64,000 nt of DNA from an uncultured Collinsella sp. (lineage in GTDB: Bacteria > Actinomycetota > Coriobacteriia > Coriobacteriales > Coriobacteriaceae). The notes beneath the pieces were generated by a model. It was not told the origin of the DNA. It saw nothing but the letters and a program-made list of their open reading frames with translations, and searched no databases. Location of the stretch: the NCBI GenBank assembly GCA_902496455.1, contig CABVAY010000006.1, positions 1-64,000 of the forward strand, read 5' to 3'. The position numbers and the translations under genes are program-made. Positions 39,274-50,699 of this stretch are shown here, in pieces (the first letter of the stretch is position 1; the number at the start of each line of letters is the position of its first letter).

Positions 39274-39747
39274 CTAGGAGCGCGTCTCCATCTTGGCGTG
39301 GCACTTGGGGCAGGTGACGCGGATCTTGCCCTTGCCCTTGGGGACGGAGAGCATCTGGCCGCAGTTGGGGCACTTGAGATATGCCGTGGTCTTGCGCCCC
39401 TTCCACATCTTCTTGGCCGTGCGCTTGGCACGCTCAAAGTCTTCCTTACTGGTGCCGGCCGCGCGTGAGGTGCTGGCCGCTGCAGCGCCACCGCCCAAGC
39501 TGGCGACAAACTTGCCCAAGCCGGGAACATTGGCGGTCGCGGCGACAAAGGCCTCGTTTTCCTTGTGACGTGCGTCGATGTTTTTGGACAGGCCGCGCAG
39601 CACGCCAAGCACGATCACGGCGATGGCGATCCAGCTGAGCCACTGGATGCGGGCCATCGATCCGATCATTGCGATGACGATGCCAACAAAACCCATCACG
39701 ATGGTGAGCTCGTCGGCACCATTGCGACCCCTCATAAAGTCATTCAT
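39274..39747 (-). CDS. Membrane protein with C-terminal zinc ribbon
   Basis: The 157-residue protein begins with two membrane helices (ELTIVMGFVGIVIAMIGSMA and WLSWIAIAVIVLGVLRGL), followed by a basic linker and a C-terminal zinc ribbon formed by CPNCGQM and CPKCHAKM. The ribbon would face the cytoplasm. Similar small proteins are common in Gram-positive bacteria, without known function. I chose the ATG at 39747, preceded by AAAGG; the frame is open ten codons further upstream. It is convergent with the amidohydrolase gene. Confidence 0.75.
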   Translation of the reverse strand: MNDFMRGRNGADELTIVMGFVGIVIAMIGSMARIQWLSWIAIAVIVLGVLRGLSKNIDARHKENEAFVAATANVPGLGKFVASLGGGAAAASTSRAAGTSKEDFERAKRTAKKMWKGRKTTAYLKCPNCGQMLSVPKGKGKIRVTCPKCHAKMETRS

Positions 39748-39802
39748 GCAAATTGCCTTTCGTTCGATATGCTGCACGCCTTTATACCCGATTTAGAGCA
39801 AG

Positions 39803-39849
39803 GGGGACAGGTTAATCTGCACCAATGTGGTGCAAACATACCTGTCCCC
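39803..39849. repeat. Nested palindrome family P4, copy 1
   Basis: Outer arms GGGGACAGGT and ACCTGTCCCC enclose a second palindrome, TGCACCA and TGGTGCA. A partial third arm (GTCTGTCCCCAATGC) follows at about 39871. A second copy lies at 50635-50699. Confidence 0.85.
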
Positions 39850-39893
39850 GGAATACCAAGACGGTGCAAAGAAGTCTGTCCCCAATGCCCCAA

Positions 39894-40166
39894 TTACTTG
39901 GAGAGCTTGTCGACGACGCGTTCGATCTCGGCGAGCTTGGCGGCTTTGAGGTCCTCGTCGCCCGATTCGATTGCCGAAGTCACGCAGCCCTCGATATGCG
40001 CCTTGAGCACGTCGGCGTTGATGCGCGCGAGGAGCGCCTGTGTTGCCATGAGCTGCGTGGAGATGTCGACGCAGTAACGGTCCTCCTCGACCATCCGTAG
40101 GATGCCGTCAATCTGGCCGCGTGCCGTCTTGAGCATGCGGATCACCGATTTGTGGTCTGCCATCAT
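39894..40166 (-). CDS. csoR: Copper-sensing repressor CsoR
   Basis: CsoR binds Cu(I) and then releases its operator, switching on copper export. The 90-residue four-helix protein carries the C-H-C copper ligands at Cys32 (RYCVDI), His57 and Cys61 (KAHIEGC), plus the usual HKSVIRMLKTARGQIDGILR start. It is the last gene of the copA-copZ-csoR operon on the minus strand, with a GC-rich operator upstream of copA, so it most likely represses its own operon. The start is one of two neighbouring ATGs (40166 or 40163), after GAGGACC. Confidence 0.92.
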   Translation of the reverse strand: MMADHKSVIRMLKTARGQIDGILRMVEEDRYCVDISTQLMATQALLARINADVLKAHIEGCVTSAIESGDEDLKAAKLAEIERVVDKLSK

Positions 40167-40214
40167 GGCGGGTCCTCGTTTCTGGTCGATGGGGTCGAAT
40201 GCTTCTGGTAGCTG

Positions 40215-40436
40215 CTACGCGGCGGTTACGGACAGGGCATGGAATTTCTCGCCGGCGCCCTCGACGGCGGCGGCGAGCTGCTCGGCGGTCACGGTGTCGG
40301 CGCACTCTACCTGGACGGTCTGGGTCTCGTGATCGGCGTCGGCGTCGGTCACGCCGGCCACGTTGAGCAGTGCCGTCTCGACAGTAGCGTCGCAGTGGCC
40401 GCACATAAGGCCGGAAGTCTTGATCGTGTAACGCAT
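40215..40436 (-). CDS. copZ: Copper chaperone CopZ
   Basis: This 73-residue protein is a single heavy-metal-associated domain. The copper ligands are Cys12 and Cys15 in GLMCGHCDATVE. It carries Cu(I) in the cytoplasm to the export ATPase or to CsoR. The ATG at 40436 follows GAGAGGAATACCC; the upstream open frame runs through the structured intercistronic element and is not likely to be translated. It lies between copA and csoR in the operon. Confidence 0.9.
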   Translation of the reverse strand: MRYTIKTSGLMCGHCDATVETALLNVAGVTDADADHETQTVQVECADTVTAEQLAAAVEGAGEKFHALSVTAA

Positions 40437-40458
40437 GGGTATTCCTCTCTGTTGTGTC

Positions 40459-40557
40459 GGCTTTCCCAGGCACCCGACCTTGACCTTCAAGCCGTCGCTC
40501 GCGTACCAAAGTACGCGTCGCTCCTCTTTCAGATCAATCTCGGGTACCTGGAAAACC
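40459..40557. repeat. Structured 99-bp intercistronic element
   Basis: Outer arms GGCTTTCCCAGGCACCCGA and TCGGGTACCTGGAAAACC pair over about 17 bp. Inside are a perfect CGCGTAC/GTACGCG hairpin with loop CAAA/TTTG and a TTGA/TCAA pair. It lies between copA and copZ and could lower or separate expression of the downstream genes. On the minus strand it is open in the copZ frame. Confidence 0.65.
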
Positions 40558-40583
40558 CGTTCTAAATGGACTTAATGGTGAGC

Positions 40584-42923
40584 TTATTTTGCCACTTTTG
40601 GCTTAAAGGATTTTAAGCGCAGCGCATTGCTTACGACGCAGACGCTCGACAGGCTCATAGCTGCGGCGCCAAACATCGGCGAGAGTTGCCATCCGGTGAG
40701 CGGGAAGAACACGCCCGCCGCCAGCGGAATGCCGATGCCGTTGTAGAACAGCGCCCAGAACAGGTCTTGCTTGATGTTGCGGATCGTGGCGCGCGACAGC
40801 TCGATGGCTCGGGCGACGTCCATGAGGTCGCTGCGCATGAGTACCACATCTGCCCCTTCTTTGGCGATGTCGGCGCCGGTACCGATGGCAAGGCCCACGT
40901 CAGCGCGCGCTAGGGCGGGGGAGTCGTTGATGCCGTCGCCCACCATGGCGACCTTGCCGCCCGCGTCCTGCAGTTCGCGCACATGGCGTTCCTTGTCGGC
41001 GGGGAGGACGTCGGCGATGACTTGCTCGCTGCTCAGTCCCACGCGGCGGGCGATTGCTTCGGCAGTGACGCGGTTGTCGCCGGTGAGCATGCGCACGTCG
41101 ACGCCAAGCGAGCGCAATGCGGCGATGGCCCCGGCGCTCGTCTCCTTGACCTCATCAGCCACGGCAATGGTGCCGGCAAGCTCGCCGTTCTTGGCAAAGA
41201 ACAGCGGCGTCTTGCCCTCGGCGGCAAATTGCTCGGCAAGACCCGCGGGCACGGTAACGCCCAGCTCGTCCATCAGGCGTACGTTGCCGGCTGCAATGGC
41301 GTTTTGCCCCTCGTGCGCCGTAACGCCACGACCGGGCACGGCAGTAAAGTCTTCGACCATGCGCGCGACGATCCCGCGTGTCTCGCACTCGGCCATAATC
41401 GCCTCGGCCAGCGGGTGCTCGCTCGAGCGCTCCAGCGCGGCGGCCAACTTGAGCAGCGCCTTTTCGCTCATGGCGGGCGAGCCGTCGGCGCGCGCGGCAA
41501 CCACAATATCGGTCACGGCAGGCTTGCCGCGGGTGACCGTGCCCGTCTTATCAAGCACCACGGTGCCCACGTTGCGCAGGTTCTCCAGCGCCTCGGCGCT
41601 CTTAAACAGGATGCCCATTTCGGCGCCCTCGCCGGTGCCCACCATGATGGCGACGGGCGTGGCCAGGCCGAGTGCGCACGGACAGCTGATCACCAATACC
41701 GCTACGGCGGAGGTGAGTGCCTCGTTCACGCTGCCGGTCAGCGCCATCCACGCCACAAAGGTCACGGCCGAGATCGCAAACACCACGGGCACAAACACGC
41801 CGGCGACCTTATCGGCCATGCGGGCGATGGGCGCCTTGGTGGCGTTGGCGTCCTCGACGAGCTGGATGATCTTGGCGAGCGACGTGTCGGCACCCACCCG
41901 CGTGGCACGGAAAGTAAACGATCCGGTGCGGTTGACCGTGGCGGCGTTGACGGTGTCACCGGCGGTCTTTTCCACGGGGATGGACTCGCCGGTGAGTGCA
42001 CTCTCGTCCACGGCCGACGCGCCCTCGAGCACCACGCCGTCGACAGGGATAGACTCGCCGGGGCGCACGCGCAGCACCTGGCCGGGTAGGATGCTGTCGA
42101 CGTCCACAGCGGTCTCGGTGCCGTCGTCGGCCACAACGGTCGCGGTCTTGGGCGCCAGGTCGATGAGCGCCTCGATGGCGCCTCCGGTCTTGGACTTGCT
42201 GCGCGTCTCGAGGTATTTGCCCACGGTGACGAGCGACAGGATGGTGCCGGCGCTCTCAAAATAGAGGTTGTCCATGCTCGTCATCATGGCCTCGTGCACC
42301 TGACCTGTGGCCAGCTGGTCGGCCATGATAAACATGGCGTAGAGCGACCAGGCGATCGACGCGGTGGCGCCGACGGCGATGAGGGCGTCCATGGTGGGCG
42401 CGCCGTGCACGAGTGATTTGAAGCCGTTGATAAAGTACGCGTCGTTGACGTAGACGATGGGGATGAGCAAGACGAGCTCGGTGAGCGCCAGCGTCATGCT
42501 GTGGATGTGGTCCGTGAAGATGCCGGGCAGCGGCCAGCCGAGCATGTGCCCCATGCCTATGTAGAACAGCGGAATGAGAAAGATGATCGAGATGATGAGG
42601 CGGGTGCGCATGGCAGAGGCGGCGGCCTCCAGCTTTTTGGTGGGCGACTCCATATGGGCGGCGCCGGACCTGGCTTGCGCACTTCCGCTTTGGACAGCGT
42701 CGGTGCCCGTGCTGATGGGCGAGGCCGAGTAGCCCGCGCGGTCAACAGCGGTGCAGATATCGTCGGGGGAGACCTGCGCGGGGTCGTAGTCCACCAGCAT
42801 GGAGCCGGCGAGCAGGTTGACCGCGACGCTTTGGACGCCGTCGAGCTTGCTGACGGCACGGTCCACGTGCGCTTGGCACGCGGCGCACGTCATGCCGCCC
42901 ACGTCAAACTTATCTTGAGCCAT
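40584..42923 (-). CDS. copA: Copper-exporting P-type ATPase
   Basis: CopA pumps Cu(I) out across the membrane. The 779-residue protein has an N-terminal metal-binding domain ([15 protein letters not shown], Cys13 and Cys16), eight membrane helices, the actuator TGES motif, the CPC metal site at residues 414-416, the phosphorylation site DKTGT at 458-462, the HP motif in SSEHPLAEA, and [10 protein letters not shown]. The last helices carry [11 protein letters not shown] and [15 protein letters not shown], the pattern of type 1B-1 copper pumps. The ATG at 42923 follows AGAAAGGAG. It is the first gene of the copper operon. Confidence 0.95.
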   Translation of the reverse strand: MAQDKFDVGGMTCAACQAHVDRAVSKLDGVQSVAVNLLAGSMLVDYDPAQVSPDDICTAVDRAGYSASPISTGTDAVQSGSAQARSGAAHMESPTKKLEAAASAMRTRLIISIIFLIPLFYIGMGHMLGWPLPGIFTDHIHSMTLALTELVLLIPIVYVNDAYFINGFKSLVHGAPTMDALIAVGATASIAWSLYAMFIMADQLATGQVHEAMMTSMDNLYFESAGTILSLVTVGKYLETRSKSKTGGAIEALIDLAPKTATVVADDGTETAVDVDSILPGQVLRVRPGESIPVDGVVLEGASAVDESALTGESIPVEKTAGDTVNAATVNRTGSFTFRATRVGADTSLAKIIQLVEDANATKAPIARMADKVAGVFVPVVFAISAVTFVAWMALTGSVNEALTSAVAVLVISCPCALGLATPVAIMVGTGEGAEMGILFKSAEALENLRNVGTVVLDKTGTVTRGKPAVTDIVVAARADGSPAMSEKALLKLAAALERSSEHPLAEAIMAECETRGIVARMVEDFTAVPGRGVTAHEGQNAIAAGNVRLMDELGVTVPAGLAEQFAAEGKTPLFFAKNGELAGTIAVADEVKETSAGAIAALRSLGVDVRMLTGDNRVTAEAIARRVGLSSEQVIADVLPADKERHVRELQDAGGKVAMVGDGINDSPALARADVGLAIGTGADIAKEGADVVLMRSDLMDVARAIELSRATIRNIKQDLFWALFYNGIGIPLAAGVFFPLTGWQLSPMFGAAAMSLSSVCVVSNALRLKSFKPKVAK

Positions 42924-42983
42924 GGCTTCTCCTTTCTGTGGTTCGGTGTTGGAATTGTTAACCTGCTGATACTATACACCCAT

Positions 42984-42996
42984 ACCCCCTGGGGGT
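42984..42996 (-). promoter_or_regulatory. CsoR operator within the copA promoter
   Basis: ACCCCCTGGGGGT is a perfect 6-1-6 palindrome matching GC-rich CsoR operators. On the minus strand it lies between TGGACA (-35) and TATAGT (-10), which are 19 bp apart, about 60 bp upstream of copA. Bound CsoR would block RNA polymerase. Confidence 0.85.
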
Positions 42997-43075
42997 GTCC
43001 AGTACAGAAATAATATATGAGATTTCGTTACAGATGAGGATGGATGGTTGGCCGATGGACCGTCCCAACCAATCA

Positions 43076-43131
43076 TCTCAATCTGTAACATCTAGCAGGG
43101 AAAATGACCTCTAACTGTTACAGATCGAGAC
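43076..43131 (+). repeat. P1 palindrome, copy 11 (forward)
   Basis: Left arm TCTCAATCTGTAACA, right arm TGTTACAGATCGAGAC. The centre has GGGAAAATGACC. A half arm GTTACAGATGAGG lies at 43027-43039. Confidence 0.9.
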
Positions 43132-43173
43132 AATTGCCGGGGAGGGGTCCCGTCACGGCAAGACGCCCGCTCA

Positions 43174-45258
43174 CTAGATGCAGAATCCGGGAATCACACA
43201 GGTTCGTTTGTTTGGCTTGTCCGCAGGCGTTGCGTACGTAAAGGCGTCGCCGTCGTGGCCCACACGGTTTATGTAGAGCGTGCCTTCGGTCTCCGATGAG
43301 TCGGGGCTCACCGTGCGCTCCCACCAGCAGGTGTCCTTGCCCTTCCACTGGCGAACCAACGTCTCGTTCGTGGTATACGGACTTACCTTGAGCTCGCGGA
43401 AGAGCTGATACTCCTTGCCTTCGCCGTTATAGATGTCGGCCAGGTAGTGAAAGCCCTCGGTAAACGACTCGGGCGGCTGCACTCCGCACAGCTCGACCAT
43501 GGCGGGCAGCCAAAGAGTTGCGGGCAGCTCGCTCAGGCACGATGCGCTTCTGGCGGCGCCAACGTTATTCGAGATCTTTTTGACAGATTTGATGAGCGCG
43601 CGCAGCTCGTTGGGCAGCAACTTAAGGCCGTCGCTATCGAGCCATTCCCGCAGCTCGCAATCTGCCCAGCCGGCGCTCGGCGGTTGGGCCGCGGCATCGC
43701 GCTCGGCAATACCCGCGTCGAACATAAACGTCAGCCCGGCCTTGCCCGTACCGTCTAGAAGCTCGTCGTGGCGGATGCCCACGAGCTGCGCGCCGACGTG
43801 CAGCCCATTGGTGAGCTTCACGCGCTTAGTGCATGGATAGGGGATATGCCCGTTGTCATCGAGCAGATGATAGCGCTTGGCAATCTCGCGTGCCTCGCTA
43901 CGGGTCTCGGCGGCCTTAATCTTGAGCGAAATCTCCTGCAGCTGATCCCAGGTGTAGTCGTCAAGTGAACCGCGGATGCCGTCCAGGTAGTCGGGGATAC
44001 CAAAGCCATGGGTTGCCGCCCCGATAACGCCGAGCCCCGCAACGGCCGCGACAACGCCACCGATAATAAAGCGGCGGCGGGTCATGGCATCGTGCCGGGC
44101 CTGCTCCAAGATCTCTCGTGCGCGCTCGCCGGCGACGTCGACCTTAAGGTGCGTGCCAGAATCGATATCAATCGCGACCTCGTCTCCTGCGCCTTCGCGG
44201 CCCTCGGATTCGGCATCGGTGAGGAACGCCGAGAGCACCTCGAGCATCTGCTGTTCGGTGGGACGATCGCACTGCTCGACCGAGATGCCTTTCATGATGA
44301 TTTGGACGAGCGTCTCGTCGTCACTGCATCGCGGCTCGAGCGGTGTCGGCTTGGTCTTGGTCTTTATGAGGTAGAACGAGCCGGTTGCCGCGGCGCCCGT
44401 CGACTCCACATCGAACGGCTTGCGACCGCTGTAGAGCTGGTACAGAATGCTCGAAAGCGCATAGACGTCGACCGCGGACGAGCGGCGAAGGGCCGCGATG
44501 CCTTCGATATCCTGCGTGAGCATCTCGGGCGCGGCGTATGCGGGCGTGGCGAAGCGCCAGATGTCGGCACGCCGGGTGATCGTGTCGTCGTCGAGGGCCA
44601 TGGTCGCGGAGCCCATGTCGATGAGGCAGGGGTCAAAGGAGCAATCGGCAATCTGTTGCTCGAGCGTTCGGCTGGTGGTACGGAACATGATATTGGTGGG
44701 CGACAGGTCGCGATGGACGACCGGATTCACGAGCCCCTGGGTCATCAGGAGTGCGCGAAGCACGGCGTTTCCAACGGCGGCCACCATCTGGGTGGTTAGC
44801 CCGCCCGAGGCATCGTGCGGAAGCAAAGGCAGCGCCTGCTTGAGCGATGTTCCCTCGACCCACTCCATGAGGATGAGTGGGTCGTCCTCGCAAGAACCGT
44901 AGCCATAGACACGCGGAAATCCGCGCAGGTGCGAGACGGTACACAGATGGCGGTATTCCTCGAACAGCGCGGCGGTGCTGGCCAGGTGCGCGGCCGATTG
45001 CTCGGCGGAGCGGTTGGGGGCTTGGCCGGAAAGGATGGCGTTGTCCTTGAGTAGCTTGACGGCAAAGACCTCGCCGCTTGTGTTGGTCGCGCGAAGCACG
45101 TGCCCGATGTTGCCGTTGTCGCGGTGGGTCGTCTGGAGAATAAGCGTCATAAACCGACGCTTGGCGTCGTCCTCGGCGCTGGGGTCGACCGCCACGGCGG
45201 TGTCGAACGTGTCAAGACGGATGAGTTTGTCGCCATAGGCGCTGTCGGTAGTATCCAT
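43174..45258 (-). CDS. Membrane Ser/Thr protein kinase with C-terminal DUF6273-like domain
   Basis: The 694-residue protein has a cytoplasmic Hanks-type kinase domain (about 45-345): Lys68 in VFAVKLLKD, the catalytic loop HRDLSPTN at 182-189, DMGSA at 214-218 in place of the usual DFG, and APEML. The activation segment is intact, so it should be active. One membrane helix (RRRFIIGGVVAAVAGLGVIG) follows near residue 390. The outside part, ending in CELREWLDSDGLKLLPNE and similar blocks, resembles the DUF6273 domain found in many gut actinobacterial surface proteins, here a possible sensor. It lies downstream of an FHA-domain gene on the same strand. Confidence 0.85.
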   Translation of the reverse strand: MDTTDSAYGDKLIRLDTFDTAVAVDPSAEDDAKRRFMTLILQTTHRDNGNIGHVLRATNTSGEVFAVKLLKDNAILSGQAPNRSAEQSAAHLASTAALFEEYRHLCTVSHLRGFPRVYGYGSCEDDPLILMEWVEGTSLKQALPLLPHDASGGLTTQMVAAVGNAVLRALLMTQGLVNPVVHRDLSPTNIMFRTTSRTLEQQIADCSFDPCLIDMGSATMALDDDTITRRADIWRFATPAYAAPEMLTQDIEGIAALRRSSAVDVYALSSILYQLYSGRKPFDVESTGAAATGSFYLIKTKTKPTPLEPRCSDDETLVQIIMKGISVEQCDRPTEQQMLEVLSAFLTDAESEGREGAGDEVAIDIDSGTHLKVDVAGERAREILEQARHDAMTRRRFIIGGVVAAVAGLGVIGAATHGFGIPDYLDGIRGSLDDYTWDQLQEISLKIKAAETRSEAREIAKRYHLLDDNGHIPYPCTKRVKLTNGLHVGAQLVGIRHDELLDGTGKAGLTFMFDAGIAERDAAAQPPSAGWADCELREWLDSDGLKLLPNELRALIKSVKKISNNVGAARSASCLSELPATLWLPAMVELCGVQPPESFTEGFHYLADIYNGEGKEYQLFRELKVSPYTTNETLVRQWKGKDTCWWERTVSPDSSETEGTLYINRVGHDGDAFTYATPADKPNKRTCVIPGFCI

Positions 45259-45429
45259 GGCGTTCCTTTGTCTGGCATGGGTTGTCGCACATGTGCGTGA
45301 ACAGTGCGGTTATCGGTAAAGTACCATAATAGCCGCACTGCTCACGTATGCCGCTGAGTATTGTCGTTTACGACGTAGAAGGTAGCAGACGAAAGACGGG
45401 CGATGACCGTCTTTCGATCACCGCCCGCG

Positions 45430-46392
45430 CTAGTCCACAATAACGAGAAACGTTGTATAGAGACCCAAGTGAAGCCTGTCGCTGTTTTCGATTTCCACCG
45501 GGGGATAGACTTTGCCGGGCTCTCGTTGGTCGCGGGGCGGCTCGATTACGATATCGCCGTCGCCTGCACCCGATTCGAGCACCGTGCCGTTGGTCGATCC
45601 AAGGCCCTGGGCGTACCAGTGCTCACCCTCAAGCCAAATGCGAAGATGTTCGCGCGATGCATCGGCGCCCACATCGGTGATGCTGGGCGAGGTTTTGGGC
45701 AAAGAACCAATCACGGTGCCGCGCGAATCGCGTGTGAGGGGATGGATTTGCATGTCGACGCAGTTGTCGGCATGTGTCCTGAGCAGACCAAGGTTGGGGG
45801 CGACGGTGCGCGGCTGCTCCAGGCTGCTCATAAAGCCACGTCCGACGGTAGTTTCGGTGGTGCCAAAGTGCTCGCCCGTCTTGCTGTCGCAAAAGCGCTC
45901 GACGGTGGCCACGCCCTGAACGGGATCGGCGAGCGCCCCCGTTGCCACAAAGAGCATAAGGTAAAGCGTGCTTTTCTCGCGCACAGCATTGCCGTCAAAG
46001 TTGTCGATGCGATTGAGGGCATTTGCATATAGGCGGCTGTCCAGCTTGTAGCTGGCGAGAGCCGACATCATTTCGTTGGCGGCCGGACCGCGATAGTGCT
46101 CGGCGATTGCCCGATAGGCGGACTCGCCGCCGCCGAGCTTGCTGCAGATTGCCGAGGAAAGGTTGAGCGTGGTGACGGTAAAGTCGCTGTAGATGGAGGG
46201 CGCGCACTGGTCAGGCTTGCGATGGACGATGTAACGGGTGAGATACGAGCGGTTGGAAGAGCATTTCTCGAGCAGGCTACTGCCGAGATAAGAGTTTCCA
46301 TTGATGAGCATTCGGGCGATCTCGAGATGTTTAAGACCGCCGAACGAGCGAATATCGTTATAGAGGACCGAGCAAGGCGTCTCTGCTGCCAC
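45430..46392 (-). CDS. FHA-domain protein, probable kinase partner
   Basis: The 320-residue cytoplasmic protein ends in a forkhead-associated domain that binds phosphothreonine: VIGSLPKTSPSITD, then SREHLRIWLEG and GLGSTNGTVLESG, with the conserved Arg, Ser, His and Asn residues. The N-terminal 200 residues are helical and of unknown type. The GTG at 46392 follows AAAGGAGG; an upstream in-frame TTG lacks a binding site. It precedes the kinase gene by 171 bp on the same strand, which suggests that it is a substrate or adaptor of that kinase. A TATAAT box on the minus strand at 46500-46505 may be its promoter. Confidence 0.82.
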   Translation of the reverse strand: MAAETPCSVLYNDIRSFGGLKHLEIARMLINGNSYLGSSLLEKCSSNRSYLTRYIVHRKPDQCAPSIYSDFTVTTLNLSSAICSKLGGGESAYRAIAEHYRGPAANEMMSALASYKLDSRLYANALNRIDNFDGNAVREKSTLYLMLFVATGALADPVQGVATVERFCDSKTGEHFGTTETTVGRGFMSSLEQPRTVAPNLGLLRTHADNCVDMQIHPLTRDSRGTVIGSLPKTSPSITDVGADASREHLRIWLEGEHWYAQGLGSTNGTVLESGAGDGDIVIEPPRDQREPGKVYPPVEIENSDRLHLGLYTTFLVIVD

Positions 46393-46499
46393 GGATACCT
46401 CCTTTGATTGCTTCCTAGCCAATATGGCGATAGGAATTAATGGCCCCCGGTGGGCGACGTATTAAATGGCTGCGAAATATATAGCGTAACCAAAGCAAC

Positions 46500-46527
46500 A
46501 TTATAGGCCACATGTTCGAAATTGCAG
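46500..46527 (-). promoter_or_regulatory. Possible promoter of the FHA-kinase pair
   Basis: TATAAT on the minus strand with a weak CTGCAA 16 bp upstream, about 110 bp before the GTG start. Confidence 0.35.
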
Positions 46528-46571
46528 GAAGACCGAGAGATTTGGTTTGGACTGGACGGAAATCCCCCTCT

Positions 46572-46628
46572 GTCTTGATCTATAACAATTAGGATCGATT
46601 TTACTCGGTAATTGTTACAGATTGAGAC
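46572..46628 (-). repeat. P1 palindrome, copy 12 (reversed centre)
   Basis: Left arm GTCTTGATCTATAACA, right arm TGTTACAGATTGAGAC. The centre has GATTTTACTC, the complement of the forward core. Confidence 0.85.
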
Positions 46629-46652
46629 GCTTGTGAACCGTGTCGACCGTTT

Positions 46653-46709
46653 GTCTCGATCTGTAACACGTAGAGGAAGATTCGCCCTGTAGATGTTACA
46701 GATTGAGAC
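46653..46709 (+). repeat. P1 palindrome, copy 13 (forward)
   Basis: Left arm GTCTCGATCTGTAACA, right arm TGTTACAGATTGAGAC (after GA at the junction). The centre has GGAAGATTC. Copies 12 and 13 lie between divergent genes. Confidence 0.88.
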
Positions 46710-46980
46710 AATCAGCCGGGCCCACCTCGTCCGCCTCGTCATCTGTGGTTTACGTGGGGGCATGCGAAGCACGGGTATACTAACCGGCGGCGAATCTGCT
46801 CCATCGCTTAGAGCTGCTGCGTCTGGACGGCGCGTGATAGGGCTGCCAAAGCGATCGCCAGCGTGCTGAGCAACGTCCTCTCTGTGCGCACCTGTTTTTG
46901 TATGTATTAGCGCACTACCAAGCACGCCCGCGCGGCCGCATGCCGTGCCCATTGCGCGTGCAGATAAGGAACAACAACAT
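46710..46980 (+). other. Long leader of the helicase gene
   Basis: A TATACT box at 46776-46781 lies about 200 bp before the helicase start, which would give a long 5' untranslated region. It contains several G+C-rich inverted segments and a CACCTGTTTTT stretch at about 46890, but no structure that I can assign. Cold-shock helicase genes often have such leaders. Confidence 0.35.
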
Positions 46981-49239
<2,259 letters not shown>

Positions 49240-49271
49240 CATACGCATCGCCCGCTAGAGCGAGGCGAACC

Positions 49272-49306
49272 AAGGGCCCCGAGCAACTACGTTCGGGGCC
49301 CTTTTT
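49272..49306 (+). terminator. Terminator of the helicase gene
   Basis: AAGGGCCCCGA pairs perfectly with its complement around a 10-nt loop, followed by TTTTT. Confidence 0.9.
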
Positions 49307-49860
49307 GTTTGCCGTATCCGATCGCTAGTTCAAATGTGATTTCCTCGGGAATGCATCTAGAGGATGCCGTGGGCCTGTTTCCTGCCATGCGGCAATGGGT
49401 CCCATGGGGTGCGCCGTGCATTTTTTGGAGTATTCTGCAGTTCGAGTTGTCTGCATATGATTCGACGTCGCCAACGGTGGCCTTCGGATATCCCTAGCGA
49501 GCTTTCTGAGTCAGATTTCGCTGTTTTCCGGAGCAGGGGCGCGTCATTCTCGCCATGTCGGGACTTAGAATGATGCGGCGCCCTCCAGTTTTGCCCACCC
49601 GCGGCGGTGCTGGCACGGTCACGTTGCAGAATACTCCGTTTTTTGCACGTGCTTGGATGGGGTACCTTAGGAGAACGCGGCGGTATCCCGTAAATATATA
49701 CAATCTGTACCGTAATTTATACAAAACGAAGAGGCAGACAGCGTAGAGTGGGTGCATTGGGGTGCTTGGTGCATCAAAACGGGGACCCCACGTGCCGTAT
49801 ACTCTGGCTGGATGTGAAAGCGGCTTGACGCGTTGCCAGGCGTAGGGGGAGGGTGTCTAG
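49307..49860. other. 550-bp intergenic region with inverted repeat pair
   Basis: I see no supported gene. TGGAGTATTCTGCA (49425-49438) and its complement TGCAGAATACTCC (49624-49636) face each other about 190 bp apart, each flanked by an A/T homopolymer run and then GTGCA/TGCAC. Short open frames of 60-90 codons exist on both strands, but none has a convincing ribosome binding site. The A+T-rich part near 49690-49730 may hold the promoter of the next gene. Confidence 0.5.
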
Positions 49861-50622
49861 ATGAGCGTATTCGAAATTGTGTTTAGTCCGACGGGTGGAA
49901 CGCAGAAGGTGTCTGGCCTTATGGCCGGGGCACTGGGCAAGAATACCGTTACCGTCGATCTGACCGATAGCGGGTTGGATTTCAACGCTGTCTCGATGAC
50001 TGAGGACGACGTGGCCGTAATCTCTGTGCCGGCGTATGCCGGTAGAATCCCGGCTGTGGTGGCTGACCGGTTGGGCATGGTGCGCGGCAACGGGGCTCGG
50101 GCTGTTTTGGTTTGCGTATACGGAAACCGCGCGTTTGAGGACACGCTCGTAGAGCTGGAGGACGTTGCGAAGCATGCGGGATTCCGGGTGATCGCGGCAG
50201 TTGCAGCCATTGCAGAACATTCCATTGCACGACAGTTTGCTGCCGGTCGTCCGGATGCGCAGGATACGGCGCAGCTCGCAGAGTTTGCGCAGCAAATTCA
50301 GCAAAAGCTGTTGGCTGAGGATACATCCGAGCCCTCTATTCCCGGCAATCGTCCTTATAAACAAGCCGGAGGTCACCGCATGGCACCCGAGGCAACAGGG
50401 GATTGTGTCTCCTGCGGTGCATGCGCCGCGGCGTGCCCCGTTTGTGCTATCGACAAGGGTGACCCCAAACGAGCAGCTGGCGAGGCGTGCATCTCCTGCA
50501 TGCGCTGCATTGCCGTATGTCCGCGAGGCGCTCGTAAGCTTGATCCCAACAAGCTATCCGCTGTTTCCCAGATGCTGAGCAAGGTTTGCGTCGTGCGGAA
50601 GGAATGCGAGCTCTTTATCTAG
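49861..50622 (+). CDS. EFR1-type flavodoxin/ferredoxin protein
   Basis: The 253-residue protein fuses a flavodoxin-like domain (FEIVFSPTGGTQKVSGLMAG with the FMN phosphate loop; ISVPAYAGRIP) to a C-terminal pair of 4Fe-4S clusters (CVSCGACAAACPVCAI and CISCMRCIAVCPRGA). This layout is the EFR1 family of anaerobes, which passes electrons between FMN and iron-sulfur clusters in the cytoplasm. Its redox partner is unknown; the hydrogenase operon lies 5 kb downstream. The ATG follows GGGGGAGGG. It has no co-directed neighbour close enough for an operon. Confidence 0.9.
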   Translation: MSVFEIVFSPTGGTQKVSGLMAGALGKNTVTVDLTDSGLDFNAVSMTEDDVAVISVPAYAGRIPAVVADRLGMVRGNGARAVLVCVYGNRAFEDTLVELEDVAKHAGFRVIAAVAAIAEHSIARQFAAGRPDAQDTAQLAEFAQQIQQKLLAEDTSEPSIPGNRPYKQAGGHRMAPEATGDCVSCGACAAACPVCAIDKGDPKRAAGEACISCMRCIAVCPRGARKLDPNKLSAVSQMLSKVCVVRKECELFI

Positions 50623-50634
50623 CGCATACGAAAT

Positions 50635-50699
50635 TGGTGCAATGGGACCAGGTTAATCTGCACCAACCTGGTGCAAACAAACCTGTCCCCAATGCACCA
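50635..50699. repeat. Nested palindrome family P4, copy 2
   Basis: Outer arms TGGTGCAATGGGACCAGGTT and AACCTGTCCCCAATGCACCA pair imperfectly, with an inner TGCACCA/TGGTGCA. The loop and inner arms match the copy at 39803-39849. Confidence 0.85.

Noticed and set aside
49494..49757. 87-codon minus-strand open frame
   Set aside because: It crosses the inverted repeat and an A+T-rich promoter-like region, lacks a ribosome binding site, and shows no recognisable domain.
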